7,746 bases of DNA from an uncultured Riemerella sp. GTDB lineage: Bacteria > Bacteroidota > Bacteroidia > Flavobacteriales > Weeksellaceae. Each line of letters opens with the position of its first letter. The first letter of the stretch is position 1. The translations under genes and the position numbers were made by a program. A model generated the notes under the pieces. The model saw only the letters and a program-made list of their open reading frames with translations. It did not search any database and was not told where the DNA came from. The stretch is from assembly GCA_938037185.1 (NCBI GenBank), contig CALHQK010000012.1, forward strand, positions 1 through 7,746, in the 5' to 3' direction. Positions 6,461 through 7,746 of the stretch are shown piece after piece.

Positions 6461-6478
6461 TATACTTTTGCAAGTATA
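6461..6478 (+). promoter_or_regulatory. -7 box of the fic promoter, embedded in a perfect palindrome
   Basis: TACTTTTG (6463-6470) fits TAnnTTTG, placing transcription start near 6475-6478 and leaving a leader of only about 10 nt before the ATG at 6488. TATACTT (6461-6467) and AAGTATA (6472-6478) form a perfect 7-bp inverted repeat around TTGC, so a bound repressor would cover the promoter. The nearest upstream TTTG (6447-6450) is 12 bases away, too close for a standard -33 element. Confidence 0.5.
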
Positions 6479-6487
6479 TAAGTAAAA

Positions 6488-7603
6488 ATGGATTATAATT
6501 TAAGTAACGCAGTACAATATCATTACGATAAGTTTCCTCCTAATTCTGTTGATTATGGTTCTTTTATCAAAGAATTATTAGAGGCTACAGAAGTGTTGGC
6601 GAGATTCGACCAAATGCTGAAAAACTTACATAACAACGAAATACTACTTGCCCCTCTTAGGAATCAAGAAGCCGTAATTTCATCTCGTATTGAAGGGACT
6701 ATTAGTACAATAGATGAAATCTTGCAATATGAAGCAGACAGCGAAAATAATACTGATCTAAAAACGCGTTCTGAAGTTATAGAAACTATACTTTACCAAA
6801 GAACTCTTAAAAGCACACAAGGTGCTTTAGATGATGGGTATATGTTTTCTACTAGTTTAATAAAACAAATGCATCAGCAATTACTTTCTTATGGCAGAGG
6901 AGCAGATAAAACACCTGGGGAATTTAAAAAAGAGCAAAATTACCTTGCCGATAGAATTAAGAAAGAAATACAATTTATACCCATCAGCCCAGAAAAACTA
7001 TCTGAGGGATTAGACAAATTGTTTAATTTCTTAGAAGAAAGCGATATTCCAACACTTATTAAAACTGCTCTAATGCACCTTGAATTTGAAGCGTTACATC
7101 CTTTCAAAGATGGAAATGGAAGAATAGGAAGAATGTTAATAACTTTATATTTATGGAAAGCAGGGATTATTTCTCAACCTCATTTCTATATCAGTAAGTA
7201 CTTTGAAATACACAAAGAAGAATATATAGATTTAATGAGGGAGGTGTCTGAAAAGAATATATGGAATAATTGGATTAAATTCTTCTTAAGAGCAGTAAAA
7301 GAACAAGCTGAAGATAATTTAAAAATAGCTGAGGAAATCAAAACGCTTTATGAAAAACTTAAAAATGACTTTTCAGAATTATTGGCCTCAAAATGGAGCA
7401 TGGAAGTTCTTGATTTTATTTTTACTTATCCCGTTTTTAGAAATAATAAATTTATCTCCAACACTAAGATGCCTCCCGCCACTGCTGGAAATATTATCAG
7501 AAAGTTGATAAAAGAAGGATATATTATTGTTAAAGAACCTGCATCGGGCAGAACCCCTGCTTTATATTCTTTTGAAACATTATTAAAACTTGTAAGGGTA
7601 TAA
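6488..7603 (+). CDS. Fic-family adenylyltransferase (class II, N-terminal inhibitory helix) with C-terminal winged-helix-like region
   Basis: 371 aa, a normal length for this family and complete. The Fic catalytic motif HPFKDGNGRIGR (204-215) is intact, with His204 as catalytic base, D208 for the metal and R215 for phosphate binding. The N-terminal inhibitory motif SSRIEG (65-70, fits [ST]xxxE[GN]) makes it a class II Fic protein that restrains its own AMP transfer through E69. The flap region lies near PGEFKKEQNYL (143-153). Residues ~300-371 look like a winged helix (recognition-helix-like ATAGNIIRKLIKEGYI, then a wing with SGRTPALY), as in many Fic proteins of this architecture. The family transfers AMP from ATP to Ser/Thr/Tyr hydroxyls of target proteins; no antitoxin gene is needed or seen. 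The gene is divergent from the six-gene cluster and has its own promoter and operator-like repeats. The target is unknown. Confidence 0.92.
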   Translation: MDYNLSNAVQYHYDKFPPNSVDYGSFIKELLEATEVLARFDQMLKNLHNNEILLAPLRNQEAVISSRIEGTISTIDEILQYEADSENNTDLKTRSEVIETILYQRTLKSTQGALDDGYMFSTSLIKQMHQQLLSYGRGADKTPGEFKKEQNYLADRIKKEIQFIPISPEKLSEGLDKLFNFLEESDIPTLIKTALMHLEFEALHPFKDGNGRIGRMLITLYLWKAGIISQPHFYISKYFEIHKEEYIDLMREVSEKNIWNNWIKFFLRAVKEQAEDNLKIAEEIKTLYEKLKNDFSELLASKWSMEVLDFIFTYPVFRNNKFISNTKMPPATAGNIIRKLIKEGYIIVKEPASGRTPALYSFETLLKLVRV

Positions 7604-7691
7604 AAACATTTAATTTCTTTTCTGTGGTGTCTAATGTGGTATCAAAAATAAAATATTAAATATAAGTAACTGATAGTCAATTACTGCCTGT

Positions 7692-7714
7692 AGTCCCGCC
7701 TGGGGTACAACCAC
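7692..7714 (+). other. tRNA 3'-end-like stretch, possible attachment-site remnant
   Basis: AGTCCCG followed by CCTGGGGTACA reads like the 3' strand of a tRNA T-stem plus acceptor strand. No T-loop GGTTCGA or any other tRNA part precedes it, so no tRNA gene is present. Tyrosine recombinases often duplicate such 3' ends at insertion borders. The adjacent terminator fits the original tRNA transcription unit. The match is short and could be chance. Confidence 0.22.
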
Positions 7715-7721
7715 TCATATT

Positions 7722-7746
7722 AGCGACTTTTCAGAGGTCGCTTTTT
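7722..7746 (+). terminator. Intrinsic terminator downstream of fic
   Basis: AGCGAC (7722-7727) pairs with GTCGCT (7737-7742) across a 9-base loop and runs into T's to the window edge. It lies about 120 bases after the fic stop and would end that transcript. Between stop and terminator, TGTGGTGTC (7623-7631) and TGTGGTATC (7635-7643) form a short imperfect direct repeat. No other gene is seen in 7604-7721. Confidence 0.75.

Noticed and set aside
6488..7603. Fic gene as toxin of a two-gene FicTA-type toxin-antitoxin pair
   Set aside because: The inhibitory SSRIEG helix is within the same protein (class II), and no small antitoxin frame lies directly upstream.

Overview
The window is AT-rich DNA with almost no Shine-Dalgarno signals. 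It carries TAnnTTTG-type -7 boxes, and its proteins are Lys/Asn/Ile-rich. This points to Bacteroidota, most likely a flavobacterium (Weeksellaceae/Flavobacteriaceae-like). The species cannot be named from the sequence alone.

Layout. Positions 126-5925 hold one minus-strand gene cluster of six genes. In transcription order they are: an unrecognised 185-aa protein, a DUF805 membrane protein with a Q/N/P-rich tail, a signal-peptide plus single-TM protein, a vWA (TerY-like) protein, a PP2C-type phosphatase with a C-terminal membrane anchor, and a divergent Ser/Thr kinase with a PEGA-like segment, one TM helix and an extracytoplasmic C-terminal domain. The last three overlap or abut (TAATG and ATGA junctions) and form the vWA / PP2C / kinase triad known as TerY-P, which has been linked to Ter-type stress response and is listed among candidate anti-phage systems. 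The first three are not standard members. They share short C-terminal peptide motifs (GF-x(4-7)-[IL]YGK in all three, Y[DN]GGHN in two), which suggests they are dedicated partners or substrates of the triad.

Positions 5926-6487 (562 bp) contain no convincing gene. They hold a predicted structured RNA of about 190 nt on the minus strand (5968-6160) with its own -7 box and intrinsic terminator; its long interrupted hairpin resembles 6S RNA. They also hold two tandem 64-bp repeats, each containing a 32-bp dyad, and a promoter with a small palindrome in front of the next gene.

Positions 6488-7603 (+) encode a complete class II Fic AMP-transferase-type protein with a C-terminal winged-helix-like region. 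It is probably autoregulated through the upstream repeats. The right edge holds an intrinsic terminator preceded by a stretch resembling the 3' end of a tRNA, a possible integration scar. The left edge (1-125) is a G-tract-rich, hairpin-forming intergenic stretch.

Proposed working model (inference): the membrane-anchored kinase and phosphatase set the phosphorylation state of the small accessory proteins, the vWA protein acts as an adaptor, and the Fic gene is an independent, separately controlled accessory gene.
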